Assembly (NCBI GenBank): GCA_963720735.1
Contig: CAVRGL010000005.1
Location: 284,935-348,934 of the forward strand
Source: JBBRHQ01 sp963720735
GTDB lineage: Bacteria; Actinomycetota; Thermoleophilia; Solirubrobacterales; 70-9
DNA: 64,000 nucleotides
Direction of reading: 5' to 3'
Numbering within the stretch: position 1 is the first letter of the stretch; the number at the start of each line of letters is the position of its first letter. Shown here piece after piece: positions 1 through 9,983 of this stretch. A program made the position numbers and the translations under genes. The notes beneath the pieces were generated by a model. The model saw nothing but the letters and a program-made list of their open reading frames with translations, made no database searches and was not told the DNA's origin.

Positions 1-245
1 TCACGATCCCCAGCCAACCGAACGCGACCCCCGGAGGCATCACCGCAGGGCCCGACGGTGCGCTGTGGTTCACGGAGGGCTCGGCCAAGAAGCTCGGGCG
101 GATCACCACCTCAGGACACTTCACCGAGTACCCGATCACACCGTTTCCCAACGGTGCCGCGGGCGCGATCACCGTCGGGCCCGACCAGGCCCTGTGGTTC
201 ACCGATAACCAAGGCGGCAGCGCCTACATCGTCCGCGCCGGCTGA
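1..245 (+). CDS. Streptogramin lyase-like beta-propeller protein, C-terminal fragment
   Basis: This is the 3' end of a gene entering from the left edge; the reading frame starts at base 3 and ends with TGA at 243-245. The roughly 80 residues contain two copies of a repeat of the form G(P)DGALWFTE / GPDQALWFTD, spaced as in the seven-bladed propellers of the virginiamycin B lyase (Vgb) family. In actinobacterial genomes most Vgb-like proteins are secreted and of unknown substrate, so lyase activity should not be assumed. It converges on the gntR gene. Confidence 0.7.
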   Translation, partial: TIPSQPNATPGGITAGPDGALWFTEGSAKKLGRITTSGHFTEYPITPFPNGAAGAITVGPDQALWFTDNQGGSAYIVRAG

Positions 246-260
246 CCGTGCCCATCCCTG

Positions 261-309
261 GTCGAGTGGACGATTCCGTCCGCGATATCGACGCTTTCGT
301 CCACTCGAC
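261..309. terminator. Perfect 13-bp inverted repeat between convergent genes
   Basis: GTCGAGTGGACGA at 261-273 is matched exactly by its reverse complement at 297-309, with a 23-base loop. It lies between the stop codons of the lyase-like gene (245) and gntR (313), the usual place for a bidirectional terminator. There is no T run, so an operator or protein-binding site is an alternative. Confidence 0.5.
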
Positions 310-312
310 TCC

Positions 313-1092
313 CTAGCCCTCCACCGACGGGTGGAAGCTGCGGATCACGTGCAGGTCGATCGAGCCTGGGGTGAAGACGCTCGAGGAGTGCTGGATCGTG
401 CCCCCGCCGGTGCCATGGATCAGCTCGACCAGCTCCAGCGCCGCGGTGACCCGGTTCGCCCCGAGCGCCTCGCCGAGGCGGCTGCCCGGCTCAATCAGGC
501 GCGGGCGCACCGTGGTCCGGGCGAAGGAGATCGAGGCGCCGTGGTCGACCAGAACGTCGAGCACCATCCGCCCCGCATCCAGCGCCGCCTCCAGATCCTC
601 CGGCGGCCCGAGGTCGACCGCGGGATGGACGACGTCGCGCATGTAGGCGGCGACGCTGCCATCGGCGAGCAGGGTGCGGTGGATCAGCGTCGCGCGCGAC
701 TTGCGCCGCAGGCCGAGCGCCTCGGCGATGAACCCCGGGACGGGCGCCTGCTCGATCTGCAGGTTGCGAACGCTGAGACGCTTGCGCTGGCGCCGCGCCA
801 GCGAGGCGTAGGACTCGAGCAACTCCAGCCCCTCGCTGAAGGCCGGTGGCGAGGCGACCCGGCCCACGTAGGTGCCGCTGCCCTGCCGGCGGACGATCTC
901 GCCGTTCGCCTCCAGCCGCTCCAGCGCCAGCCGCAGGGTCCCCCGCGAGACCCCGAGGCCCTCGGCCAGCTGCTTCTCGGGCGGCAGCCGGTCCCCCGGG
1001 CGCGCCCGCCCCGGGGCGAGGCGCTCACGCAGGGCGGCCTCCGCGGTGTCGACCAGGGTGGGCTCGAGCACCCCGTTCCGGCCCTTGGTCAT
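313..1092 (-). CDS. GntR/HutC-family transcriptional regulator
   Basis: A 259-residue regulator. Residues about 10-80 form the winged helix of GntR proteins (PPEKQLAEGLGVSRGTLR recognition region, then a wing with RRQGSGTYV). Residues about 95-250 fit a UTRA effector-binding domain, which places it in the HutC subfamily. Its ATG overlaps the fchA stop as ATGA, so it is the last gene of the sox-fhs-fchA operon and probably autoregulated. By position it is the likely regulator of the C1 module. A matching half-conserved site lies in the divergent promoter at 8421-8432. The effector is unknown; a folate-bound C1 unit, N-methylglutamate or methylamine would be logical. Confidence 0.85.
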   Translation of the reverse strand: MTKGRNGVLEPTLVDTAEAALRERLAPGRARPGDRLPPEKQLAEGLGVSRGTLRLALERLEANGEIVRRQGSGTYVGRVASPPAFSEGLELLESYASLARRQRKRLSVRNLQIEQAPVPGFIAEALGLRRKSRATLIHRTLLADGSVAAYMRDVVHPAVDLGPPEDLEAALDAGRMVLDVLVDHGASISFARTTVRPRLIEPGSRLGEALGANRVTAALELVELIHGTGGGTIQHSSSVFTPGSIDLHVIRSFHPSVEG

Positions 1093-1577
1093 CCGCCTCC
1101 CTGGTTGGCGGCCACCAGTGCCTGGGCCGCCGATGCGGCGGCATCGGCGAGCCGCGCCGCAACCCCGGCGTCGGGCGTGAAGGGCCAGTCCCCGGCGCCG
1201 GCCACCTCGGCGGCCATCCGCGACAGCTCCCCCGCCGCCTCGGCGACCTCCAGGGGTGGGCCGCTGGCCCGCTCCAGGGCGGCCGTGCGCTCCTCGCCCG
1301 CGGCCGCCGCTGCCACCTCCGAGTAGACGGCGACGTCCTCGTCGGCGACCGCAGGCAGCCGCCGGCGGAGTTGCCCGGCGCGCTCGGCTATCTCCCCCAT
1401 TCGGCGCTGGCCGGCGTCGTCCTCGAGCCGGCCCGCCGCCAGCGTCGCGGTCAGCTCGACCAGCGACGCCGCCACCGCGCAGGCAAGCGCGGAGGCCACT
1501 CCCGCCGCGCGGCCGTCATCGGCCGAGGCGAGGCCCTCGAGCAGCTCGCCGACGGTGCTCTCGGCAAGGTCGGACAT
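1089..1577 (-). CDS. fchA: Cyclodeaminase/methenyl-THF cyclohydrolase-type protein (FchA family)
   Basis: A 162-residue, largely helical, alanine-rich protein of the formimidotetrahydrofolate cyclodeaminase C-terminal domain family, with the acidic EDVAVYSEV segment near residue 80. In Methylobacterium the homologue FchA hydrolyses methenyl-THF to 10-formyl-THF. Its place between fhs and the regulator supports that role here rather than histidine breakdown. The ATG at 1577 is 2 bases after the fhs stop, and its TGA overlaps the gntR start. No folD or mtdA is nearby, so the methylene-THF dehydrogenase must be encoded elsewhere. Confidence 0.8.
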   Translation of the reverse strand: MSDLAESTVGELLEGLASADDGRAAGVASALACAVAASLVELTATLAAGRLEDDAGQRRMGEIAERAGQLRRRLPAVADEDVAVYSEVAAAAAGEERTAALERASGPPLEVAEAAGELSRMAAEVAGAGDWPFTPDAGVAARLADAAASAAQALVAANQGGG

Positions 1578-1579
1578 GC

Positions 1580-3257
1580 CTAGAACAGCCCGACGGTGCG
1601 CCCCTCGGCGTCGACGTCGACGTCGAAGGCGGCGGGAGTGCGTCCGAGCCCGGGCATCTGCTGGATCGCCCCGCAGAGCGGCACCAACCAGCCCGCGCCG
1701 GTGTAGGCGCGCACGTCGCGGACCGGAAGCTGGAAGCCCGTGGGCGCGCCGAGCAGCTCCGGGTCGGCCGAGAGCGAGAGCGGCGTCTTCGCCATGCAGA
1801 CCGGCAGCTCGCGCCAGGCCCTGCTCGCTGAACTGGGCGATCTTCTTCTCCGCCTCCAGGTAGTAGACGACCTCGGAGGCCCCGTAGACGCGCTCGGCGA
1901 TCGTCTCGATCTTCTCCTTGATCGACTCCCCATCCTCGTAGAGGAAGTGGAACTGGTTGGGCTCCTCGGCCGCGGCGACCACCGCCTCGGCCAGCTCGGC
2001 GACCCCCTTGCCGCCCTCGGCGAAGCCGCTGCTGACGGCGGCGGCGAAGGCCCCGCCCTCGGTCGCCAGCCGCCGCACCAGCTCGACCTCCTCGTCGCTG
2101 TCCTCGGGACGGCGGTTGACGGCGACCACCGCCGGCACGCCGAACTCGGAGACGATCCCGAGGTGGCGGTGGAGGTTGGCCATGCCGCTCTCGATCGCCT
2201 TCATCCCGTCCACTCCGCCGCCGTCCGCCTCGGCGTCGATCCCTCCATGGTGCTTCAGCGCCCGCACGGTGGCGACCAGGACCACGGCGCTCGGCTGGAT
2301 CCCGCCCGCCCGGCAGACGATGTCGCAGAACTTCTCCATCCCCATGTCGGAGCCGAACCCCGACTCGGTGATCACGTACTCGCCCAGCTTCAGCCCGAGC
2401 AGGTCGGCGATCAGCGAGGAGTTGCCGTGGGCGATGTTGGCGAAGGGGCCGGCGTGCATCAGGCACGGCTGGCCCTCCAGGGTCTGGATCAGGTTCGGCT
2501 TGATCGCGTCCTTGAGCAGCACCGCCATCGCCCCCGCCGCGCCGAGGTCCTCGGCGGTCACCGGCTCGCCTTCGCGCGAGTAGGCGGCGGTGATCTTCCC
2601 GAGGCGCCTGCGCAGGTCCTGGAGGTCGCGGGCGACCGCGAGCACGGCCATCACCTCGGAGGCGGCGGTGATGTCGAAGCCGGACTCCCGCGGATAGCCG
2701 TTCGCCGGCCCGCCCAGCCCCAGGGCGACCTGGCGCAGCGCCCGGTCGTTCATATCGACGGCGCGCTTCCAGGTGACCCGCAGCGCGTCGATGTGGTGCG
2801 GGTTGCCGTGCAGCATCGAGGCGTCGAGCAGCGCCGCCAGCAGGTTGTTGGCGGCGCCGATCGCGTGGATGTCGCCGGTGAAGTGGAGGTTCAGGTCCTC
2901 CATCGGCACCACCTGGGCGAAGCCGCCGCCGGCCGCGCCCCCCTTGATCCCGAACACCGGGCCGAGCGAGGGCTCGCGCAGGCAGAGGACCGGCTTTCGA
3001 CCGATGTAGCCCATCCCCTCGGTCAGCGCCACCGAGGTCGTCGTCTTGCCCTCCCCCGCCTTGGTCGGAGTCATCCCGGCGACGCAGATCAGCTTCGCGT
3101 CGGGGCGGTCGGAGAGGCGCTCGATCGCGTCCAGCGAGACCTTCGCCTTGAAGCGGCCGTAGGGCTCGATCTCCTCCGGCAGGAGGCCGAGCCCCTCGCC
3201 GATCGCGTCGATCGGCGCCAGCTCGGCTTCCTGTGCGATCTCGAGGCTGCTCTTCAT
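1580..3257 (-). CDS. fhs: Formate-tetrahydrofolate ligase (frameshifted)
   Basis: Interconverts formate + ATP + THF with 10-formyl-THF. In this cluster it probably runs toward formate and ATP. The P-loop TPTKAGEGKTTT is at residues 63-74, followed by the family segments LREPSLGPVFGIKGG and FTGDIHAIGAANNLLAA. The span of 1678 bases is 3 x 559 + 1, and 559 codons is close to the normal family length. Translation is correct to IAQFSEQGLA, then shifts near 1808-1815 and resumes with LPVCMAKTPLSLS in the next frame to the stop at 1580. One extra base explains this. A clear ribosome binding site (AGGAGG, complement at 3265-3270) lies 7 bases before the ATG at 3257. Confidence 0.93.
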
Positions 3258-3281
3258 CTGTGGTCCTCCTCGGCTCCTGGC

Positions 3282-4517
3282 TCAGTGGGAGACCGCCGCC
3301 GCCCCCAGCTCGGAGACCAGGCGGTCGCGGTAGAAGCGCTCCAGCGCGAATGGCTCGATCAGCTCGGGCGGGCGGCCCGTCGCCGTCTGCTCGGCCAGCG
3401 TCTTGCCGACGATCGGCGCTGCCTTGAAGCCGTAGGTGCCCCAGCCGGCGCTGACCAGGAAGCCCTCGACCTCGGTTGCGCCGAGGATCGGGCTGTAGTC
3501 GGGGCTGATGTCGCAGAGCCCCGCCCAGCTGCGCAGGATCCGGGCCCGCTCGAGCTGCGGGAAGAGCTCCAGGGCGTGCCGCGAGGACTCCTGCAGGAAG
3601 TTGAGCGTGCCCTGCTGGCGGTAGGTGGTCCAGGGCTCGATCTCCGCCCCGATCAGGAACTCGCCGCGGTCGGTCTGCGAGATGTAGACGTGCATCTGCG
3701 AGGAGACGATCACCACGTCGAGCAGCGGCTTCAGCGCCTCGGTGACGAAGGCCTGGAGGATGTGGGTGGTGATCGGCAGCTCGACCCCGGCCATCCCGGC
3801 GGTCGTCGAGCTCCACCCCGCGGTGGCGCTGATCACCGTGCCGGCAGAGATGCGGCGCCCGTCGGCGAGGCGGACTCCTCCGGCGCGACCGCCGTCGCCG
3901 TTGCCGGCGCCGGCCCGCTCGACCTCGGTGACCTTGGTGTTGGGGTGGATCTCGGCCCCGGCGGCGTCGGCCGCCCTCGCCAGGCCCCAGACGACCGCGT
4001 CGTGGCGGATGATCCCGCCGGGCGGGTGGTAGAGCGCGCCCATCACCGGGTAGATCGCGTCGGGCTCGATCGACATCGCCGGGGCGAGCTTGCCGATCTC
4101 CTCGGGGCCGATCACCCTCGAGTCGATCCCCTCGAGGCGGTTGACCTCGGCCCGCTCGTTCATCACGAACATCGCCCGGTCGGTGTGGGCGAGGGTCAGG
4201 TGGCCCTGCTGGGAGAAGAGCAGGTTGAAGTCGAGCTCCGCCCCGAGCCCCTCATAGAGCTTCACCGAGGCGTCGTAGAAGCGTGCCCCCTCCGGGGTCT
4301 TGTAGTTGGAGCGCAGGATCGTCGTGTTCCGCCCCGCCGCCCCGGAGCCGATGTAGGACTGCTCGAGCACGCAGACGTCGGTGATCCCGTGGTCGCGGGC
4401 GAGGTAGTAGGCGATCGCCAGCCCGTGCGAGCCGCCGCCGATGATCACCACCTCGTAGCTGTCGCGGAGCTCCCCGGTGGGACGCCACATGCGGCGCTTT
4501 CGGAACAGGTCACGCAC
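3282..4517 (-). CDS. soxB: Sarcosine oxidase/N-methylglutamate dehydrogenase beta subunit (SoxB/MgdA type)
   Basis: A 411-residue DadA-like FAD oxidoreductase. The dinucleotide-binding glycines IGGGSHG are at residues 26-32. His172 in GGIIRHDAVVW sits where heterotetrameric sarcosine oxidases attach FMN covalently. The C-terminal GWGTYGFKAAPIVGK segment closes the FAD site. It starts with GTG at 4517 and overlaps the soxG stop by 8 bases. With soxD, soxA and soxG it completes the four-subunit enzyme, although the order D-A-G-B is permuted from the usual B-D-A-G. Given gmaS and mgsABC next door, the substrate is more likely N-methylglutamate than sarcosine. The reading frame is intact. Confidence 0.88.
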   Translation of the reverse strand: MRDLFRKRRMWRPTGELRDSYEVVIIGGGSHGLAIAYYLARDHGITDVCVLEQSYIGSGAAGRNTTILRSNYKTPEGARFYDASVKLYEGLGAELDFNLLFSQQGHLTLAHTDRAMFVMNERAEVNRLEGIDSRVIGPEEIGKLAPAMSIEPDAIYPVMGALYHPPGGIIRHDAVVWGLARAADAAGAEIHPNTKVTEVERAGAGNGDGGRAGGVRLADGRRISAGTVISATAGWSSTTAGMAGVELPITTHILQAFVTEALKPLLDVVIVSSQMHVYISQTDRGEFLIGAEIEPWTTYRQQGTLNFLQESSRHALELFPQLERARILRSWAGLCDISPDYSPILGATEVEGFLVSAGWGTYGFKAAPIVGKTLAEQTATGRPPELIEPFALERFYRDRLVSELGAAAVSH

Positions 4518-5257
4518 CGGCCGCTACCCCTTCGCCGAAACGCGCCCCGAGGGCGTCGGCGCCGACCGGCGCGCCACCGAGGTCCGCGACCGCGTCGACG
4601 AACACGGTCCACACGTAGGAGGCGTAGCCGGCGCCGAAGAGGTGCAGGAACCGATCGCCGTCGGTGCGCAGGATCATCGCCGGGGTGCGGGCGACCGAGA
4701 CCGGCGCGAAGCCGCCCTCGGCGAACCGCTCGGGCCGCAGGTCGAGCGCCGTGGCCCGGGCGAACGCCTCACGGGCCAGCGGTCCGAGCACGGCGTTCGA
4801 CCCGAGCGCCGCGGTCAGCTCGACCACCCCTGCGATAGGAGCCGGCGTCGGCGGCGGCGGCCTCGAGCTGCTCGCGCAGCCGGCCGGTGGACTCCGGCGG
4901 GGTCAGCGCCAGCACCTTGCCGGGGCTGACCGGGCACCACCAGACGCCGTCCTGGCGCAGCGCCCGGCCGGGCGACGGCGCTCCGCCGCCGGTCAGGCCC
5001 GAGACGATCGACTCGAGCGCGGCCGGCTCGGCCTGCAGCTCGAGCTTGCCGAGATGCGAGAGGTCGGCGATCGCGACCGCGTCGCGGCAGGCCGCCGCCT
5101 CGCTCGCCCCTGCGCCGTAGCCGGCGACGACCCTCCAGCCGGCGCGCTCGGCGAAGCGGGCGCCGGCGTCGCGGTGCATCCACTCGATCGGGCTGCGCAT
5201 CAGCGCCTCGGCCTGCGCCGGGGAGGCCGCGTCGGGAGCGAGGAACTCGAAGCTCAT
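4510..5257 (-). CDS. soxG: Sarcosine oxidase/NMG dehydrogenase gamma subunit (frameshifted)
   Basis: Small subunit with the GcvT-like fold of SoxG, about 249 codons. The N-terminal part up to DAGSYRR is in one frame and the remainder (VVELTAALGSNAV to the stop at 4510) in another. The switch is at a run of four C at 4827-4830; three would restore the frame, and the span of 748 bases is 3 x 249 + 1. The ATG overlaps the soxA stop (ATGA at 5257-5254), and the 3' end overlaps soxB by 8 bases. SoxG has no known cofactor of its own and helps assemble the complex. Confidence 0.82.
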
Positions 5258-8139
5258 CCGCGCAGGCGCTCCTGGTCGGGGTCGTAGAACGGCGCCGTCT
5301 GCACCTCGGCGCTGATCCGCCGCCCGTCGTCGGCGAAGGTCAGGGTGGCGCCGTCGGAGGCGAGCTCGGCCGGGACCCAGGCCATCCCGATCGAGCGCTG
5401 CAGCTTCGGCGAGAAGCGCGACGAGGTGACCCGGCCGACCGGCTTGCCGTCGCGCACCACCGCGGCGCCCTCGGTCGGCACCGCCCCGTTGGCGATCGTG
5501 AAGCCGACCAGCTTGCTGCGCTCGCCGCGGTCGGAGACCGACTCCAGCGCCCAGCGGCCGATGAAGTCCTCCTCCTTGTCGAACTTGACGATCCACGGCA
5601 TCGCCGCCTCCAGGGGGTTCGACTCGGCGTCGGTGTCCTGGCCGACCAGGATGTGCAGCTTCTGCAGCCGCAGCACCCGCTGCGGCTCGAGGCCGAAGGG
5701 GCGGATCGAGTCCTCCTCGCCTGCGGCCATGATCGCGTCCCAGAGGTGCTCGGCGAGAGGGCCGGGACAGTGCAGCTCGTAGCCGAGCTCGCCGACGAAC
5801 CCGATCCGCAGCAGCAGGCAGGGCACTCCCGCGACCTGGGCGCGCTTGCCGTCGAGGTAGGCGAAGGACTCGTTCGAGCAGTCGAGCTCGGTCAGCCCCG
5901 AGAGGATCTGCCGCGACCGCGGCCCGGCGAGGTTGAAGGCGGCGAGCCCCTGGCTGACGTCGGTCAGCTGCACGTCCATCCCCCACTCGGCCAGCCACCA
6001 GGCGAACCAGCTCTCGACCGCGTCGGCGCCGCTCGAGGTCGTGGTCACGTAGTAGGAGCTCTCGTCGAGCCGGCAGATCGTGCCGTCGTCGGTGATCCTG
6101 CCGGCGTCGTCGCCGAGCACGCCGTAGCGGATCCGGCCCGGCTTCAGGTTGTCGAAGCGGTTCGGGTAGAGGCGGTTGAGGAAGGCGCCGGCCTCGGGCC
6201 CGCTGACGATCAGCTTGCCGAGGGTGGAGACGTCGATCAACCCGGCGGAGTCGTGCACCGCCATCGTCTCCGCCTCGGGGTCGCCGTAGTCGTAGGGCCG
6301 CCTCCAGTCCCCGGCCCAGAGCACGTTGCCGCCGAGCTCGCGATGGCGGCCGTGAACGGCCGAGCGCTTCGCCGGCTCGAAGGGGCGCCCGGCGAGGGCA
6401 CCCATCGGCACGGTCGACCAGGGCGGGCGCGCCGTGGTCAGGCCGATCTCCGCCTCCGGGGCGCCGGTGTGGTCCGACATCTGGCGGATCGACGCCAGCT
6501 GGCACATCCGGCCCTGGCAGGGGCCCATGGTCACCGTCGTGTAGCGCTTCAGCAGCTCGAGCGAATCGAAGCCCTCGTCGATCGCGTAGTCGATGTCCTT
6601 GCTGGTGACGTCCTCGCAGAGGCAGGCGAAGCACTTGTCGCCGCGGCCGCGCGCCCCGGTCGCCGCCAGCGGCCGCGAGCCGCCGGCGGTCTCCCCGCCG
6701 CGCTCGAGCGCCTCGCGCTCGGCGGCGAGCCGGGCCCGCGCGTCCTCGTCGCCGAAGCCCAGCCCCAGCGCCGCCTCGGCGCCCGCGACCGCGCCCGAGA
6801 TCTCGGCCTGCTCGGGGGCTGAGTGCCCTGCGACCGCGCCCGCCGCGCCGATCCCGGCGGGGGGATCCTCGGGGATGTGGGTGCCGCTCTCGCGCGTCCC
6901 AATGCGCCTTGGTCCCCGCCTGGAGCAGCAGCGAGGCCGCCGGGACGCTGCCCCCGGAGACCGCGATCAGGTCGCAGTTGAAGCCGCGCTCGGTGTCGGG
7001 GACCAATCGCCCTTCGCCGTCGAGCTCGGCGATCACCGCGGCCTTCACCTCCCCCCGCCCGACCGCGCGGGCGACGGTGCGGCCCTGCAGGTGGGGGATT
7101 CCGGCCTCCCTCAGCCCCGCGGCGAGCGACTCCTCCGCTCCGCCCGGGCGGGAGTCGGCGACTGCCGCGATCTCGACCCCCGCGCCATGCAGGGCAAGCG
7201 CCGAGTCCAGGCCGCGGTCCGACGTGGTGGCGATCACCGCGGTCCTTCCGGGCGGCACCGCGTAGAGGCGCGGCGAGTCGCTCGGCGCCGGAGCAGAGCA
7301 TCACCCCGGGCAGGTCGTTGCCCTCGAACATCAGCGGCTGCTCGATCGAGCCGGTGGCGGCGATGTGGCGCTCGGCGCGAATCTGGTGCAGGGTGCTCCC
7401 GCACCAGACGGGGACGATCCCGTCGAAGAAGCCGAGCGCCGCGGCCGGCGCCAGGACCTCGACCTCGGTCTCGCCCAGGCGCTCGCGCAGCCCGGCGACG
7501 GCGTCGCCGTCGGAAGCGGCGAGCAGGCTGCCGCCGAGCTCGGGGCCGTCGTCGACCAGGACGACGTCGGCTCCCAGCTCCGCCGCCCGCAGCGCCGCCG
7601 CCATCCCGGCCACGCCGCCGCCGATCACCAGCACGTCGGCGTGGCGGCGGCGGTACTCGGTGCGCCACTCGCGCTCCGCCTGGCGGCGGCGCAGCCGGCC
7701 GAGGCCGGCGGCGTGGCGCAGCACCTTCTCGTAGAGAGGCCAGAGGCGCCGCGGCCTGATGAAGGTCTTGTAGTAGAAGCCGGGCGGGGTGACCCGGCTG
7801 CCGAAGATGTCGGTGGCCCGCATCGCGTCGAACCGCAGGGATGGGGCTGGCGTTCATGTGCGAGACCTCCATCCCGTCGCGCACCGGCTCGGTGCAGGCC
7901 CGGATCCCGGGCCAGCCGTCGACCTCGACCAGGCAGTTCGGGCACTGCCCGGCGCAGCAGAGCAGGCCGCGGGGGCGGTGGTACTTGAAGCTGCGCGAGA
8001 TCACCCGCTGCCCCGAGGCGTGAAGCGCGGAGCCGATCGTGTCGCCCTCGAACGCCTTCACGGTGCGGCCGTCGAAGCTGAACTCGATCTCCCGCCCGCG
8101 GTCGATCCGCTCTCCCGCCTGCCGAGGAAGCCTGCTCAC
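5254..8139 (-). CDS. soxA: Sarcosine oxidase/NMG dehydrogenase alpha subunit with added Cys-rich [2Fe-2S] domain (three frameshifts)
   Basis: About 960 residues. The N-terminal ferredoxin-like domain carries RPRGLLCCAGQCPNC plus a further Cys. Next come an NAD-binding Rossmann domain (VLVIGGGVAGMAAAL), a BFD-like cysteine region (CFACLCEDVT ... GPCQGRMC) and a C-terminal GcvT-type THF-binding domain that takes the methyl carbon as methylene-THF. Frame changes occur near 7825-7840, 7255-7280 and 6895-6910. Three extra bases would fit the 2886-base span. It starts at GTG 8139, overlapping the soxD stop as GTGA. Classical Corynebacterium-type SoxA, as I recall it, lacks the N-terminal cysteines. 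Confidence 0.85.
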
Positions 8140-8399
8140 CGCTCCTTGCCTCCGGGCAGCCCCACCCAGCTCACCTCGTTGGTCGTGGTGTCGCGCTCGG
8201 CAAGGAACCAGTCGCGGCAGCCGGAGCGGTGATACCACCACTCGCGCTGGACGCCGGCGACGTTGCGGCGGAAGTAGTTGTAGGCGCCGAGCTCGCGCTC
8301 GCTCGGCTTGCTGGTCGGCCGCGGGACGACCTCGCCGCCGTAGGCGAAGTCGGTCACCTCGCGCGCGCCGCAGTTCGGACAGGTGAGCAAGAAAGACAT
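8136..8399 (-). CDS. soxD: Sarcosine oxidase/NMG dehydrogenase delta subunit
   Basis: An 87-residue SoxD protein. The CPNCG motif (Cys7, Cys10) and the later YHRSGCRDWF segment supply the expected zinc ligands, and RDTTTNEV near the C terminus is typical of the family. It is the first gene of the minus-strand arm. Its TGA overlaps the GTG of soxA. A much longer open frame runs upstream on this strand, but it is antisense to gmaS; the ATG at 8399 gives the normal family length. Confidence 0.9.
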   Translation of the reverse strand: MSFLLTCPNCGAREVTDFAYGGEVVPRPTSKPSERELGAYNYFRRNVAGVQREWWYHRSGCRDWFLAERDTTTNEVSWVGLPGGKER

Positions 8400-8596
8400 G
8401 GGCCTAGGGCTCCGGTCGCGTACACTAGACAAATTGGTACAGAGGCGCAAGACAGGCCCCCCGAGAGCCCGACGCGGATCGATGGAGGGCAAGGCTCCTT
8501 CACCGGCCAATCTATGTTGAGCCGTGACATAGCGGCAGCGAAATATTGGCTTGCCGAGCCATTGCCTCCCAAGCCCGTATGTGAGATACACCCAAC
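8400..8596. promoter_or_regulatory. Divergent promoter region between the sox/fhs arm and the gmaS/mgs/fdh arm
   Basis: This is the only substantial non-coding gap in the C1 module and must carry the promoters of both arms. It is visibly AT-richer than the genes beside it, for example around 8421-8440 and 8525-8555. I could not assign -35/-10 hexamers with confidence. Confidence 0.6.
8421..8432 (-). promoter_or_regulatory. Candidate GntR/HutC-type operator
   Basis: Read on the minus strand the site is TTGTCTAGTGTA. It matches the HutC-subfamily pattern T-N-G-T-N-T-A-N-A-C-N-A at all fixed positions except the AC pair. It lies 22 bases upstream of soxD, where binding by the cluster's own GntR regulator could control both arms. 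The assignment rests on pattern match and position only. Confidence 0.4.
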
Positions 8597-9968
8597 ATGA
8601 GCAAGACAACGCCGCCCCACCGAAGACGATGTACGCAAGCTGGTCGCCGACGAGGGAATCGAGTTCCTCTTCGCCAACTTCGTCGACATGCACGCCCGCC
8701 CCAGCGCCAAGCTGATCCCGGCCGAGGAGATCGACGGCCTGTTCACCGACGGAGCCGGCTTCGCCGGGTTCGCCGCCGGCGACATCGGCCAGCTGCCGAG
8801 CGACCCGGACATGCTCGCGATGCCCGATCCCGGCTCGTTCACGAGGCTGCCGTGGAAGCCGAACGTCGGCTGGTTCGCCTCCGACGTCACGGTCGAGGGC
8901 GAGGAGTGGCCCTACTGCCCACGGACGATCCTCCGCCATCAGATGGAGCGCTGCGAGGAGGCCGGCTACCAGTTCAAGATCGGCTACGAGCTCGAGTACT
9001 TCCTGGTCCGCAAGACCGAGGACGGTGGGATCGAGCTGGCCGACCCGCTCGACGACCTCGAGCAGCCCTGCTACGACATCCGCGCCCTGACTCGCTCCTT
9101 CGACTTCGTCACCGAGGTGATCCGCAACGTCAACTCGCTGGGCTGGGGCATGTACGCGACCGACCACGAGGACGCCAACGGGCAGTTCGAGCAGAACTGG
9201 GAGCCCGCCGACCCACTGACCTCGAGCGATCGCGCCGTCTTCTACCGCTACATGGTCGAGGCGATGGCCCAGGAGCGGGGCCTGATCGCGACCTTCATGC
9301 CGAAGCCCTTCGCCCACCTCACGGGTAACGGCTGCCACATGCACATGAGCCTCTGGGACGGCGACACCAACGTGCTGCTCGCCGACCCCAAGGACGACAA
9401 GCACGGCCTCGGGCTGAGCGAGAAGGGCTACCACTTCATCGGCGGGCTGAAGAAGCACGCCAAGGCCTACATCGCGCTGACGGCCCCCACGGTCGGCTCC
9501 TACAAGCGGCTGGTGATCGGGGCGCCCACCAGCGGCGCGACCTGGGCCCCCGCCTACGTCACCTACGGCTGGAACAACCGCACGATGATGCTCCGGATCC
9601 CCGACCACGGGCGGATCGAGGACCGCACCGTGGACGGCGCCTGCAATCCCTACCTGGCGGCGACGGTCGTGCTCGCAGCCGGGCTCGACGGGATCGAGAA
9701 CGAGATCGACCCTGGCGACCCGACCAACATCAACATGTACGAGACCAGCGCCGAGGACCGCGAGAAGATGGGGATCGACACGCTGCCCGCGAACCTGCTC
9801 GACGCCACCCGGGAGCTGGAGCAGGACGAGGTGCTTCGCAAGGCGCTCGGCAAGGTCCGCGACGGCGACTACATCGACTACTTCGTCAAGTGCAAGCGGC
9901 GCGAGTGGCAGCTGGCGCACGAGCAGATCACCCGGTGGGAGATCGACCGCTACCTCCAGCTCTCCTGA
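8597..9968 (+). CDS. gmaS: Gamma-glutamylmethylamide synthetase / type III-like glutamine synthetase (frameshift near start)
   Basis: A glutamine synthetase-fold ligase of the GlnT/GmaS group. Visible family segments are GAGFAGFA, the GYELEYFL acidic motif, NGCHMHMSLWDG, and the ATP/ammonia-site region RLVIGAPTSGATWAP. In the N-methylglutamate pathway GmaS joins methylamine to glutamate using ATP. The ATG at 8597 gives MSKTTPP, and the downstream frame begins EDDVRKLVADEGIEFLF. One extra C in the run near 8615-8620 accounts for the break (1372 bases = 3 x 457 + 1), giving about 456 residues. The neighbouring mgsABC genes favour GmaS over an ammonia-using GlnT; sequence alone cannot separate them. 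Confidence 0.82.
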
Positions 9969-9983
9969 GAATGAGGCTCATCG

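Noticed and set aside
1740..4838. A 1032-codon open frame on the plus strand across fhs and soxB
   Set aside because: It is antisense to two well-conserved genes, has a repetitive Asp/Arg/Gly-rich composition typical of a GC-rich shadow frame, and carries no motif.
3282..8399. Plain sarcosine oxidase operon for betaine/sarcosine breakdown
   Set aside because: Not excluded outright, but gmaS and mgsABC are joined to the module, and no demethylase or betaine gene is present.
8136..9920. A 594-codon minus-strand frame ending in soxD
   Set aside because: All but the last 87 codons are antisense to gmaS and show no family match; the ATG at 8399 gives a normal SoxD.
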